DNA of 64,000 bases from an uncultured Rhodospirillales bacterium (lineage in GTDB: Bacteria > Pseudomonadota > Alphaproteobacteria > Rhodospirillales > UBA2165). Both the position numbers and the translations under genes were made by a program. Position 1 is the stretch's first letter. Each line of letters opens with the position of its first letter. The notes under the pieces were generated by a model that had not been told where the DNA came from, did no database searches, and was given only the letters and a program-made list of their open reading frames with translations. The stretch is from assembly GCA_913055735.1 (NCBI GenBank), contig CAJXKD010000001.1, forward strand, positions 1,894,281 through 1,958,280, read 5' to 3'. Shown piece after piece: positions 28,153 to 37,363 of this stretch.

Positions 28153-30078
28153 TTGTCGAAGGGCAAAAGTGGATCTGCCACCCCGGTGGTGAACGCTGTG
28201 AGTGGGCCGTCCGATTTCGAACGTCAGTTGCTGGAAAGCCAATCAACGCTGCTTTCCTTGCTAGATCTATCGCCGGATGCCGTGATCGCTCACCGCGATA
28301 ACGAGATCTTTTTCTGTAACCGGGCCGCCGTGGATATGTTTGGGCTTTCTTCCCGGGACGGGTTGATCGGGACGGATGCGACGGAACTGTTGCATGCCGA
28401 TGAACGGACAGCCGTTGCCCGCCGCCGCGTCGAGGCTGAAAAGCGCGGTCGGATGGCATTTACCAAACGGCATTTTGTCCGGCAGGACGGTGGGGATTTC
28501 TATGCGGAAGTATCCGGGACGGCCCTGAAGGATCAGGGGCGCACCACCTTTATGGTGATCATCCGCGATATTTCCGAACGTCTTAGAACCGAAGAGGCTT
28601 TGCGGGAAAGTGAGGCGAAACTCCGGGCAATCATGGAAAGTGCCGGCGACGCTATTCTTGTTAATGACAGCTCCGGCCGCTTCGTCGAAGTGAACGAGGA
28701 AGCCTGCCGCAGCCTAGGGTATGCGCGTGCCGAACTTCTCGAGAAATACGTGCATGATGTCGAGGTGGCGCTGACCCGCGAGGAGATCGAGCAGAATTTC
28801 GACGCCATTTCCCAGGACGTTACGATGACGGTTGAGAGCGTTCACCGACGAAAGGACGGAACGGAGTTTCCCGTCGAAGTGCGGGGTACGTTGATCGTTA
28901 TGGGCGGTGAGAAATTTTCATTGTCTGTTGCCCGAGACATTACGCAGCGCAAGCGTATGGAAAATGCTCTGCGCACGAGTGAGGAACAGTACCGGCGCTT
29001 CTTCGAGGACGCGGGAATCGGTATGGCGATTGTAGAGACCGACGGCCGGTTTCGTGAAGTCAACGATGCCTTTGCACAAATGCTCGGTTATGACACCGGG
29101 GAACTCAGTAAACTGGGCATCGCGGATATTTCCCATCCCGACGATTTGGAGACCGGAAATCAATATTGGAACGAACTGCTCGCGGGGCAGCGGCGTTCTT
29201 ATCAGTTGGAGAAACGCTATCGCCGTAAGGACGGTCGTTATGTTTGGGGTTTATTGACCACCGCAGCTGCCTACGATGGCAAAGGGCAGATAACCCATGC
29301 AATCAGTCAAATCGTTGAAATTACAGCGAAAAAAGCGCCCTCAACTGCCCGAAACGACGTCGCGCGTTCCAGCGGTGATCCGCGTGATGCCGAATATCTG
29401 CGGGAAGTCACGCACCGCATGCGGACACACATCAATGCCGTCATCGGATTTTCGGAAGCGCTCGATCACGAAATATTCGGGCCCTTCCAGGATGAGCGCC
29501 AGCGGCAATATATTCGTGATATTCAAGGGGCTGGAGAAAAGCTTGCAATAGATGTAAATGATATATTACAGCAACGGTATCAAACAAAAGACTCCGGGGA
29601 GGTCGGCGAAGACAAAAAGGGCGACGCGCAAAATATTGTCGAGGCAAACCTAGACAAGGAGCCGGAGATCACTAACAAACCGGACGGGCAGGCGACACGT
29701 ATTGTTGCCATCGATGATGAAATCCCATTGTTGCATTGGATCAACGATGCGCTGACCCATTTTGGCTATGATGTCGTCACTTGCCATTACAGCGGACCCG
29801 AGTCCACCGCATTCAAATCACTTCTTGATCGCGAAGATTGGGCGCCTGACGTCGTGATTAGCGATTATCACCTGCCGGGATCGTTGGACGGTATGGGAAT
29901 TGCCGATCGGCTGAGAACGACCTTCGGGGCGGATATCCCGGTTCTCTTGTTTACCGGGGATAATAACCCCGACCTCATCGCCGCAGCCAAGGAAAAGGGG
30001 TTTCAGGTGCTCCTTAAACCCGTTCGAATCAACGACCTGCGTCAGGCTATCGAAACCGCGGCGAAAGAAACCGGTTAG
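28153..30078 (+). CDS. PAS-PAS-PAS-HisKA-receiver signalling protein lacking an ATPase domain
   Basis: A 641-residue soluble signalling protein. Three PAS/PAC units lie at about residues 30-145, 155-270 and 278-395. A HisKA-like helical hairpin follows at 415-475 with His421 in EVTHRMRTHINAVIGFSEAL; the usual Glu after the His is Arg. No HATPase_c domain with N, G1 or G2 boxes follows. A charged linker leads to a receiver domain at 515-638 with acidic residues in VAIDDE, acceptor Asp571 in VVISDYHLPG, Thr601 and Lys622 in LLKPV. It therefore cannot autophosphorylate by itself. The frame opens with TTG at 28153 and no good ribosome-binding site, so the start is uncertain; GTGs at 28186, 28189 and 28198 are alternatives. 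A perfect FNR box upstream suggests oxygen control. Confidence 0.85.
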   Translation: MSKGKSGSATPVVNAVSGPSDFERQLLESQSTLLSLLDLSPDAVIAHRDNEIFFCNRAAVDMFGLSSRDGLIGTDATELLHADERTAVARRRVEAEKRGRMAFTKRHFVRQDGGDFYAEVSGTALKDQGRTTFMVIIRDISERLRTEEALRESEAKLRAIMESAGDAILVNDSSGRFVEVNEEACRSLGYARAELLEKYVHDVEVALTREEIEQNFDAISQDVTMTVESVHRRKDGTEFPVEVRGTLIVMGGEKFSLSVARDITQRKRMENALRTSEEQYRRFFEDAGIGMAIVETDGRFREVNDAFAQMLGYDTGELSKLGIADISHPDDLETGNQYWNELLAGQRRSYQLEKRYRRKDGRYVWGLLTTAAAYDGKGQITHAISQIVEITAKKAPSTARNDVARSSGDPRDAEYLREVTHRMRTHINAVIGFSEALDHEIFGPFQDERQRQYIRDIQGAGEKLAIDVNDILQQRYQTKDSGEVGEDKKGDAQNIVEANLDKEPEITNKPDGQATRIVAIDDEIPLLHWINDALTHFGYDVVTCHYSGPESTAFKSLLDREDWAPDVVISDYHLPGSLDGMGIADRLRTTFGADIPVLLFTGDNNPDLIAAAKEKGFQVLLKPVRINDLRQAIETAAKETG

Positions 30079-30083
30079 ACTTC

Positions 30084-31928
30084 TCAGCGCCGGCCGAACA
30101 ATCGTTCGATATCCCCCAGTTTGAGCTCCACATAAGTTGGCCGGCCGTGGTTGCATTGCCCGGAATGGGGCGTGGCTTCCATCTGGCGCAGGAGCGCATT
30201 CATTTCTTGTCCGTTGAGACGGCGTCCCGCGCGGATGCTGCCGTGGCAGGCAATGGTCGAACAAACGTCGGCCAATTTGGTTTCGAGGCCGAGGGCCGAA
30301 TCGTACTCGGCGAGATCGTCGGCCAGATCACGAACCAAGCCGACGACATCGGTCTCACCTAATAGTGCAGGCGTCTCCCGAACCATGACGGCGCCGGTGC
30401 CAAAGGGTTCGACAACAAGTCCCAGCGCTTCGAGCTCTCCGGCACGGTCCGTGACCGCTTCGGCACCCGCTTCGCCCAATTCGACAACTTCGGGGATCAG
30501 CAACACTTGGCGTTTGACGCCCCCTTCCGTCATGGCTTTCTTCATGGCTTCGTAGACCAAGCGCTCATGTGCGGCATGTTGGTCGACGATAACGATGCCA
30601 TTGGCGGTTTGGGCGACGATGTAGGTTTCGTGGAGTTGAGCGCGGGCGACGCCCAAGGGATATTCCTCTAGCGCCGGGGCCTCGTCGATGGCGGGCGCCG
30701 GCGCGGAAGGTGCCATGGCCGCGCCGCCGAACGTCCCCGACACGTGTGCCTGGTCTAGGGGCGCCAGATATTCGGCGGCTGCTTCGGCGAGTGAGGAGGG
30801 TGGTGCGGTTCTGCCGCCGAAAGCGCCACCACCGGGCCGTAGCGGCAGGACGGTTCCTGACGGCCCGCTTTCCGATCGTGGCCGCAGCGCCCCGAGCGCC
30901 ATGTTGCTCACGGTGGTCGAGGCACGATGGCCCGCTTCGGCCAGGGCATGCTTGAGGGCACTGACGATCAGGCCGCGCACCAGTCCCGGATCGCGGAACC
31001 GGACCTCTGTTTTGGCGGGATGGGTGTTCACGTCGACCAATTCGGGCGGCATGTCGAGGAACAAGGCCAGCAACGGGTGGCGGTCATGCGCAAGGAAATC
31101 GCGGTAGGCGGCCCGCACCGCCCCCTGCAGCAGCTTGTCGCGTACCGGCCGCCCGTTGACGAACAGGAATTGCAGCGCGGCGTTGCCGCGATTCAGGGTG
31201 GGCAGGCCGATATGGCCACTTAGCCGGATGCTTTCCCGTTCCGCGTCAATGGCAAGCGCATTGTCGCCGAATTCATTGCCCATGATGGCGTCCAGCCGGT
31301 CGAGCTGGGCGGAAAGAAAATCACCTTGCGCCGGGGCAAGCTTAATCAGACTGCGCGCGCCGTCGGAGAATGAAAAGGCGATCTCGGGATGCGCCATGGC
31401 AAGGCGCCGCACGACGTCCGCGGCATGGTTCCGCTCGGTTTGCGGAGCTTTCATGAATTTGAGCCGCGCCGGTGTTGCGTAAAACAGATCGCGCACTTCG
31501 ACCCGCGTGCCGCGCGGATGAGCGGCAGGATGCACGGCGCCTTTGTCGCCACCATCAACGGTGATGGACCAGGCACTGTCGCCGACCGCGGTGCGGCTGG
31601 TAACCGTCAGCCGCGCCACCGACCCGATCGATGGCAAGGCTTCCCCCCGGAAGCCGAGCGTTCCGATATGCTGCAGATCATCGTCAGGCAATTTGGACGT
31701 GGCGTGCCGTTCAATGGCAAGGGCAAGATCATCCGCATCCATGCCGCATCCGTCGTCGGTGACGGCGATCAGCACGCGGCCGCCGTCTTCCATCGCGATG
31801 TCGATCCGGCGGGCGCCGGCGTCGATGCTGTTCTCGACCAATTCCTTGACCACCGATGCCGGCCGCTCGACCACTTCGCCGGCGGCGATCTGGTTGATCA
31901 TGTTTTCGGACAGGAGACGTATGCTCAT
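30084..31928 (-). CDS. mutL: DNA mismatch repair protein MutL
   Basis: A 614-residue MutL. The GHKL ATPase part carries [32 protein letters not shown] and [16 protein letters not shown]. The C-terminal dimerisation domain has [13 protein letters not shown], the DQHA(x)2E(x)4E endonuclease motif, and CNHGRP near the end. It therefore looks like a nicking MutL, as in bacteria without MutH, not like the E. coli protein. The start [13 protein letters not shown] at 31928 has GGAGGA upstream. It is the last gene of the long minus-strand run after pgi and converges on the PAS protein gene. Confidence 0.95.
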   Translation of the reverse strand: MSIRLLSENMINQIAAGEVVERPASVVKELVENSIDAGARRIDIAMEDGGRVLIAVTDDGCGMDADDLALAIERHATSKLPDDDLQHIGTLGFRGEALPSIGSVARLTVTSRTAVGDSAWSITVDGGDKGAVHPAAHPRGTRVEVRDLFYATPARLKFMKAPQTERNHAADVVRRLAMAHPEIAFSFSDGARSLIKLAPAQGDFLSAQLDRLDAIMGNEFGDNALAIDAERESIRLSGHIGLPTLNRGNAALQFLFVNGRPVRDKLLQGAVRAAYRDFLAHDRHPLLALFLDMPPELVDVNTHPAKTEVRFRDPGLVRGLIVSALKHALAEAGHRASTTVSNMALGALRPRSESGPSGTVLPLRPGGGAFGGRTAPPSSLAEAAAEYLAPLDQAHVSGTFGGAAMAPSAPAPAIDEAPALEEYPLGVARAQLHETYIVAQTANGIVIVDQHAAHERLVYEAMKKAMTEGGVKRQVLLIPEVVELGEAGAEAVTDRAGELEALGLVVEPFGTGAVMVRETPALLGETDVVGLVRDLADDLAEYDSALGLETKLADVCSTIACHGSIRAGRRLNGQEMNALLRQMEATPHSGQCNHGRPTYVELKLGDIERLFGRR

Positions 31929-31948
31929 CGTACGGTCATCCTCCGGCA

Positions 31949-33247
31949 CTAGGCGTCACGCGGCATCTTGCTCAAATAGTCCCGCGCGAGAATCTTTCCT
32001 TCCTCGACGGCGGGCTGATCGAAGGGATCGATCTTCAACAAACCGGCAGCGATGATCGTTTCTAACATGAAATGCATCATCAATGCGCCGAGGGTTTGTT
32101 CGTCGGGACGCCGGATCGACAAGATACGGGTCGGGCATCCATTACGGATCAAGGTTTCCGCAGTCGCCCGCTGCTCCGCATCGAGAAGATCGCCCATGCG
32201 CCGTCCGGCCAAATAGCCGAGCGCATCGTCGTTGGCGAGATCCGTTGCAACGGTGCCGCCGGTGCCTGCGACCTTACCGAAAATCAGGGTGAACATCTTG
32301 TCCCGAGGACCGGCGAGATAGAGCTGCAGTTGGCTGTGCTGATCGACCGTTCCGAGAGCGTTGATAGGCGTCGTTCCCTTGCCTTCCTTGCCGAGGCTCT
32401 CCGCCCAAAGTTGCCGGTACCAAAGACCGAAATCGGCGAGCAGATCGAGGTAAGGCATCACGACCATGGACGCCGCCTGCCGTTGCGTCGAAAGGCCGAC
32501 CGCGAGCGCTGCGCCGACGGCCGGGGCGCATCTGTCTGCGGGCGCGGTCTTGAGAATAGGCTGCAGAACCTCGGCTGCGCCGGCACGAATGGCCTCCGCG
32601 TCCAATCCCCCGATCATCGCGGGCAACAAACCGACATTGGACAGAACCGAGAAACGGCCTCCGATGCCGGGATCGTGGTCCAACCGGTCGAACCCGTGGG
32701 TCGTGGCAAGACGCGACAAGGGGCTGTCCTTAGGCTCGGTGATGACCAGGAAATGCCGGCTGAGAGCTTCGGCGTCCATGGCGTTCCGGAAAACATCGAG
32801 GCAATACAGGAACTGTGTCAGGGTTTCCGCCGTACCGCCCGATTTGGAAATCACCAGAAAGCCCGTCCGCTTGGGGTCGACCATCTGAAAAAGACGCTCA
32901 AATCCGACCGGATCGACATTGTCCATAAAGTGCAGACCCGGGCGATCCGTGGATTGCGGCGCGATGGACACAAGCGTCCGCCCGCCTAGGCTCGATCCGC
33001 CCGTGCCAAGAACAACAACGTCGTCAAAGGATTCCCCAAAGCGTTCCGCAACGGGCTCCATCGCCGCAATATCGTCGGTGCGTTCAGGCAACCGGAGCAG
33101 GGGTAAGGTGTTATCGCGGTGGTGCGCTCGTAGCCCCTGAAGCGCGGGGCCAGCGTCGCCGAGCAGCCGGTCGAGATCGTCCGCGTCGAGACCGGTCGGG
33201 CCCACGGAGTCGGACAAACAAGCGTCGATGTTTTGTGAATAGAGCAC
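31949..33247 (-). CDS. pgi: Glucose-6-phosphate isomerase, short form
   Basis: Interconverts glucose-6-phosphate and fructose-6-phosphate. At 432 residues it is shorter than the roughly 550-residue E. coli enzyme but keeps the SIS fold: [17 protein letters not shown] near residue 75, [17 protein letters not shown] near residue 155, and [15 protein letters not shown] near residue 210. The GTG start at 33247 reads [12 protein letters not shown]. It ends 20 bases before mutL and lies 86 bases after the M16 gene. The short size and location before mutL are seen in related alphaproteobacteria. Confidence 0.92.
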   Translation of the reverse strand: MLYSQNIDACLSDSVGPTGLDADDLDRLLGDAGPALQGLRAHHRDNTLPLLRLPERTDDIAAMEPVAERFGESFDDVVVLGTGGSSLGGRTLVSIAPQSTDRPGLHFMDNVDPVGFERLFQMVDPKRTGFLVISKSGGTAETLTQFLYCLDVFRNAMDAEALSRHFLVITEPKDSPLSRLATTHGFDRLDHDPGIGGRFSVLSNVGLLPAMIGGLDAEAIRAGAAEVLQPILKTAPADRCAPAVGAALAVGLSTQRQAASMVVMPYLDLLADFGLWYRQLWAESLGKEGKGTTPINALGTVDQHSQLQLYLAGPRDKMFTLIFGKVAGTGGTVATDLANDDALGYLAGRRMGDLLDAEQRATAETLIRNGCPTRILSIRRPDEQTLGALMMHFMLETIIAAGLLKIDPFDQPAVEEGKILARDYLSKMPRDA

Positions 33248-33333
33248 TCAAGAACCTCGAGCGCCACAGTACCAAAAGTGATCGGGTGCAACCAGTCCGG
33301 GGGGAAGGTTTTATGCGGATGCCGAGGCGTGTT

Positions 33334-34683
33334 TTAGTTGGTGGATAATCCCACCGGTTGACCGACGATCACCCAGGTCAAGTTTTCCGGCTTTAACAGC
33401 CGTTTTGCCACTCTGTTTACGTCCTCCAGCGTGACAGCCTCGATGAAGCCGTTGCGGCGTTCGAAGTAGTCGATCCCCAGATTTTCCAATTGCAGGCCCG
33501 TCAGCATGCGGGCGATCGCCTGCGAAGACCCGAATCGCAGCGCGTAAGATCCGGTCAGATAGACCTTGGCGTCCTGCAATTCCTCCGCGGTCACGCCGGA
33601 GGTCGCCATTTTTATCCATTCGTCTCCGATGACTTTGACCGTTTCCGCGGCGCGCTCGTTGGCCGTGCCCGCGCCACCCATGATCAAGGCCGCATGATCG
33701 AGGGGCGAGAGATATGTGTAGGCGGAATAGACCAGTCCGCGCTTCTCGCGAACCTCTTCGTACAGCCGGGATTCGAAACTGCCGCCGCCGAGCACATAGT
33801 TCATGATATAGGCTGCATAAAAATCTGGATCGTCCCGTCTGATCCCGTTCTGGCCGAACCGGATAACGCTTTGCGGAATGGGCAACTCGACAACAATGGG
33901 GGCGGGCGCGGATGCCGCCGTTACGTCTGCGATGGGACGGAGATTGGCTTCGGCGGGCAGTTGGCCGAAAACCGTATCCAAGACGGAGGCGAGGTCCTCG
34001 GCGGTAATATCGCCGACGACGCCCACCACCAAATTGTCCCGCGCCAGGCGTTCAGCCGCAAATGCCTTCAAGTCGGCAAGCTTGATAAGCGGCACGCTCT
34101 CCAATGTGCCGTCCGCCGGCCGGCTATACGGGTGACCGGGGAACAGGGTTTTCATCATCGTTTCGGCGGCAATTTGCCGGGGATCAGAAGATTTGCGCCG
34201 GAGATTAGCCAGAATTTGCGACCGGATACGCTCTACCGCATCGTCATCGAAACGCGGTTCGGTCAACGCCAGGCGCAGGAGACGGAATGCTTCCGCCTTG
34301 TTGCGCGTGAGGGTGCGCAGTGTCCCCGAAAACACGTCGAGGCCGGCATCAAAGCTGAGGGTAATGGCCAGATCTTTCAGCCGGTTCTGAAAGGCTTCGC
34401 TATCCATGTCGCCGGCACCTTCGTCGAGGGTTGCCGACACCAGATTGGCGATGCCTTCCTTGCCCCCCGGATCAAGCGCGCTGCCGCCTCGGAACGCCAA
34501 ACTTACGGTAATGATGGGATTGCTGTGGTCTTCGACCAGCCAGGCGGTGACGCCACGGCTGCCGCTGACTTCCTGGACCTTCACGGCGGCGGAAACGGGG
34601 AAGGAAAGGGTTGTCGAGACCGCTATCACGGAGACCGCCGCCAGGCTCATGATCCATCGGGACAGCCTCCGCACGTCAGTCAT
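33334..34683 (-). CDS. M16 family peptidase-like protein, catalytic motif absent
   Basis: A 449-residue periplasmic M16-fold protein. The start at 34683 (MTDVRRLSRWIMS) follows GGAG with a 10-base spacing. A signal peptide ends near FPVSAA. The region that should carry HxxEH instead reads GIANLVSATLDEGAGD, so zinc binding is lost. Fold segments such as DNLVVGVVGDITAED and the C-terminal AVTLEDVNRVAKRLL remain. It follows the zinc-containing paralogue by 22 bases. Such pairs act as heterodimers in which one subunit lacks the metal site, as in mitochondrial processing peptidase. The substrate is unknown. Confidence 0.88.
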   Translation of the reverse strand: MTDVRRLSRWIMSLAAVSVIAVSTTLSFPVSAAVKVQEVSGSRGVTAWLVEDHSNPIITVSLAFRGGSALDPGGKEGIANLVSATLDEGAGDMDSEAFQNRLKDLAITLSFDAGLDVFSGTLRTLTRNKAEAFRLLRLALTEPRFDDDAVERIRSQILANLRRKSSDPRQIAAETMMKTLFPGHPYSRPADGTLESVPLIKLADLKAFAAERLARDNLVVGVVGDITAEDLASVLDTVFGQLPAEANLRPIADVTAASAPAPIVVELPIPQSVIRFGQNGIRRDDPDFYAAYIMNYVLGGGSFESRLYEEVREKRGLVYSAYTYLSPLDHAALIMGGAGTANERAAETVKVIGDEWIKMATSGVTAEELQDAKVYLTGSYALRFGSSQAIARMLTGLQLENLGIDYFERRNGFIEAVTLEDVNRVAKRLLKPENLTWVIVGQPVGLSTN

Positions 34684-34705
34684 GTTTTGCATTCTCCAAA
34701 GGTGA

Positions 34706-36061
34706 TCAGCTTCGTTGCTCGGCAAGCAGCAACCCGGTGACCGATCTTTTTTTCACCAAAACGGCTTTGGCCGCCTCGTCGACGTGATCCTTGGCGACGG
34801 TACCGATCCTGTCCGGCCATTCCTCGACGTCGGCGACGGTCCGGCCCGTCGCCAGCGCGGCACCCAACACCCGTGCCGCCTGTCGTGCCGAGTCGCGGGC
34901 ATAGATGGCACTGGCGAGCATACGATCCTTGGCGCGCGCGACTTCATCGGCGGTTACCCCGTCGCGCAAAAGTTTTTGAATTTCCGCTTCTACCGCCGCT
35001 TCCAGCTTCTCGATGGAGACACCGGGTTGGGGGCTGGCATAAATGGTGAATTCGCTTGGACCGATTCTATTGGCGTCGTAGAAGGCCCCCGCGGAAACGG
35101 CGATCTGCTGGTCGATAACCAGGGACGTATAGAGGCGCCCCGTGCTGCCGCCGAGGATTTCGGTGAGCATGTCGAGCGGGTAGGCGTGCTGCTTTTCACC
35201 GTAGCCATGGCTGGGCGCAAGGTACGCACGCTGCCAGCTATCCTGGCGTACCTGGGGATCGCGCAGTGTAACCTGGAGAGCTGCATCGTGCGGCGGTTCC
35301 ACGGTGCGCACCCGTTCGATGTCGGGCCCGCGCGGGATCACGCCGTAATATTTTTCCGCCAGCGGTTTGACGTCGGCTGCCGTCACGTCGCCGGCAACCA
35401 CCAGGATGGCATTGTTGGGAACGTACCAGCGGTCATAGAAGCCTTTCAGATCGGCGATGGTGAGGCCGCGGATTTCATGTTCCCAGCCGATGATCGGATC
35501 GCGGTAGGGATAGTTCATAAACATTGTCGCGTTCATCTGCTCGCCGAGGCGGGCGCCAGGCGAATTGTCCGTTCGTGACCGGCGTTCTTCGAGGACGACC
35601 AAACGCTCGGGTTCCACCTGTTCCGGATCGAACAGCAGATTGCGCATACGTTCGGCTTCCAGCTTCATCACCGTTTCCAGCCGGTCCACCGCGACGCTTT
35701 GGTGATAGGCGGTGTAGTCGTAAGAGGTGAACGCATTGTCGCGGCCGCCATTGCGGGCGACGATCTTGGAGAACTCGCCGGACGCCAAATTCTTGGTGCG
35801 CTTGAACATGAGGTGTTCGAAGAAATGCGCAATGCCTGATTTGCCTCGGGGTTCATCTGCGGACCCGACCTTGTACCAGACCATATGCGTGACGATGGGC
35901 GCGCGGTGGTTGGAAATGACGATCACTTCCATACCGTTGGCCAGACGGAAGGTTTCGGGGCTGAATACCTTCGCGGAAGCGGGCGCACCAAAAATAGCGG
36001 AGCAGCCGATCGCGATGACGAAGGTGAGGGCCGTAAAAAATGAGGGCCGTAAAATTTTCAT
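34706..36061 (-). CDS. M16 family zinc peptidase, catalytic subunit
   Basis: A 451-residue secreted zinc peptidase. The start MKILRPSFFTALTF at 36061 gives a signal peptide ending at about GAPASAK. The inverted zinc motif is GIAHFFEHLMFKRT (HxxEH) near residue 77, with the downstream Glu in the VVLEERRSRTD region. The second lobe follows with TVEPPHDAALQV. It is paired with the motif-less M16 gene 22 bases downstream. It is part of the ribF-ileS-lspA run. Probably a periplasmic oligopeptide-degrading enzyme. Confidence 0.92.
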   Translation of the reverse strand: MKILRPSFFTALTFVIAIGCSAIFGAPASAKVFSPETFRLANGMEVIVISNHRAPIVTHMVWYKVGSADEPRGKSGIAHFFEHLMFKRTKNLASGEFSKIVARNGGRDNAFTSYDYTAYHQSVAVDRLETVMKLEAERMRNLLFDPEQVEPERLVVLEERRSRTDNSPGARLGEQMNATMFMNYPYRDPIIGWEHEIRGLTIADLKGFYDRWYVPNNAILVVAGDVTAADVKPLAEKYYGVIPRGPDIERVRTVEPPHDAALQVTLRDPQVRQDSWQRAYLAPSHGYGEKQHAYPLDMLTEILGGSTGRLYTSLVIDQQIAVSAGAFYDANRIGPSEFTIYASPQPGVSIEKLEAAVEAEIQKLLRDGVTADEVARAKDRMLASAIYARDSARQAARVLGAALATGRTVADVEEWPDRIGTVAKDHVDEAAKAVLVKKRSVTGLLLAEQRS

Positions 36062-36188
36062 GAGTGTTCCAACGGTCCGGCGCCGTCTTTCCATGACAAA
36101 TACCCTATTGCGGAATATGGCAGCGCTGCAAGGCGATCAAGCGTCCTCGCATCAATGTGAAGGCTTAGACGATCAAGTCCTAAGGAAC

Positions 36189-36204
36189 CGAAAACGCGTT
36201 TTCG
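36189..36204. repeat. 16-bp perfect palindrome in the M16/DUF3035 gap
   Basis: CGAAAACGCGTTTTCG lies in the 160-base gap upstream of the first M16 gene and 18 bases after the DUF3035 stop. Next to it, GCGCGAAAGCGC can form a second small hairpin. It could be a protein-binding site or a weak terminator. There is no strong T-run. Confidence 0.45.
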
Positions 36205-36221
36205 AGCGCGAAAGCGCAAAT

Positions 36222-36845
36222 TTAGTTGAAGACGCCTTCGAAAATCGCCTTCTGTTTGCGCTCAATGACGGGCACATCGCCTTTGTTAAGGGGCGTTCCT
36301 AGGGCCTGAGCTTCGCGGAGCCGTTTTGCTTCCTTATCGGGATCGACCACCGCTCCCGGCTGGGCCGGGTCTTGCCAGAACAGAATTTTGTCGGCAAGGC
36401 TCGCATCTTCGTCAAGAAGTTGAGCCGTTTCGCGGTTGATCACCAGCCGGATCGCAGGGTCTGCTTCCAACGCGCCCGATTGCCGCAGCAAGGCAATCTC
36501 GCCGGCGCTCATGTCGCTTCGATTGTCGCCTGTGGCTGGTCTTTGTCCCGGCGTTTGTTGAGCTGAACTACCCTGGCCGGCGCCGTTTTGGCTGGAATTG
36601 TCGCTCAGGGTCTGGAGCACCCGGTCACGCGGATTGACCGCCTGTGGGCGCTCTGCGCCGGGGCGCGGCGGGCGCAACTGAAATTCAGGCGGGACGCTTA
36701 GGGGAGCGCGGCTGTAAACCGCAAATTCGTCTGGGGATTTCTTGCCCTGCCCCAGGGCTTGTTTGGTTTTTTCGCAGGCCGTCAAGCCGGTCAGGGCCAG
36801 CAACGCCAGCACACAAACCGCAATCCCCGGAATTCGACGTTTCAT
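36222..36845 (-). CDS. DUF3035 family lipoprotein
   Basis: A 207-residue predicted lipoprotein. The signal peptide MKRRIPGIAVCVLALLALTG ends in the lipobox LTAC, so Cys24 would be lipidated. The mature part is Pro- and Gln-rich with the conserved PDEFAVYSRAPLSVPPEFQL and ends LNKGDVPVIERKQKAIFEGVFN, the DUF3035 pattern. The family is restricted to alphaproteobacteria, where it normally follows lspA, as here, 21 bases downstream of it. An outer-membrane biogenesis role is plausible but unproven. The middle region (residues 90-115) is low-complexity. Confidence 0.87.
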   Translation of the reverse strand: MKRRIPGIAVCVLALLALTGLTACEKTKQALGQGKKSPDEFAVYSRAPLSVPPEFQLRPPRPGAERPQAVNPRDRVLQTLSDNSSQNGAGQGSSAQQTPGQRPATGDNRSDMSAGEIALLRQSGALEADPAIRLVINRETAQLLDEDASLADKILFWQDPAQPGAVVDPDKEAKRLREAQALGTPLNKGDVPVIERKQKAIFEGVFN

Positions 36846-36866
36846 TTGTCGCTCAAACCTTCAGCT

Positions 36867-37355
36867 TTAGCCCATTTTATCGCTGTTTTGGCGGTGGGCA
36901 AACATGGATTCGCCAATCAACAATATTGCGCCGATGGTAATGGCGCTGTCGGCGATATTGAACGCTGGCCAATGGTACCCCGCCAGGTGCAGATCGAGGA
37001 AGTCGATCACCGCGCCGAGGTGGACCCGATCGATCACGTTGCCGATGGCACCGCCGATAATGAGGCCGAGCGCTGTTGCCGTCAATTTCGCTTCGGCCCG
37101 CTTGAGCCACACCCCGAGCACCGCGACGATAATCAAGGCCACGGCCGATAGTAGCCAATTGTTATACGGGCTTCCCGAATTGAACATCCCGAAGCTGATG
37201 CCCCGGTTCCAGGTCAGCACCAGATCGAAAAACGGCAGCACTGGAATGCGTTGCGGCGGCTGCATCACGACGGCGGTGATCCACCATTTGGTCAACTGAT
37301 CGAGAACGATCACCAGGGTCGCGACGGCCATGCCGAGCTTGAAGGGGCCTTTCAC
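36867..37355 (-). CDS. lspA: Lipoprotein signal peptidase (signal peptidase II)
   Basis: Aspartyl protease of the inner membrane that cleaves prolipoprotein signal peptides. It has 162 residues and four transmembrane helices. The two catalytic aspartates are in GGAIGNVIDRV and FNIADSAITIG. The N-terminal QLTKWWI and the TWNRGISFGMF segment are conserved. It is 8 bases from the ileS stop, the usual ileS-lspA arrangement, and its next neighbour is a lipoprotein gene. Confidence 0.95.
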   Translation of the reverse strand: MKGPFKLGMAVATLVIVLDQLTKWWITAVVMQPPQRIPVLPFFDLVLTWNRGISFGMFNSGSPYNNWLLSAVALIIVAVLGVWLKRAEAKLTATALGLIIGGAIGNVIDRVHLGAVIDFLDLHLAGYHWPAFNIADSAITIGAILLIGESMFAHRQNSDKMG

Positions 37356-37363
37356 GCGCCCGT

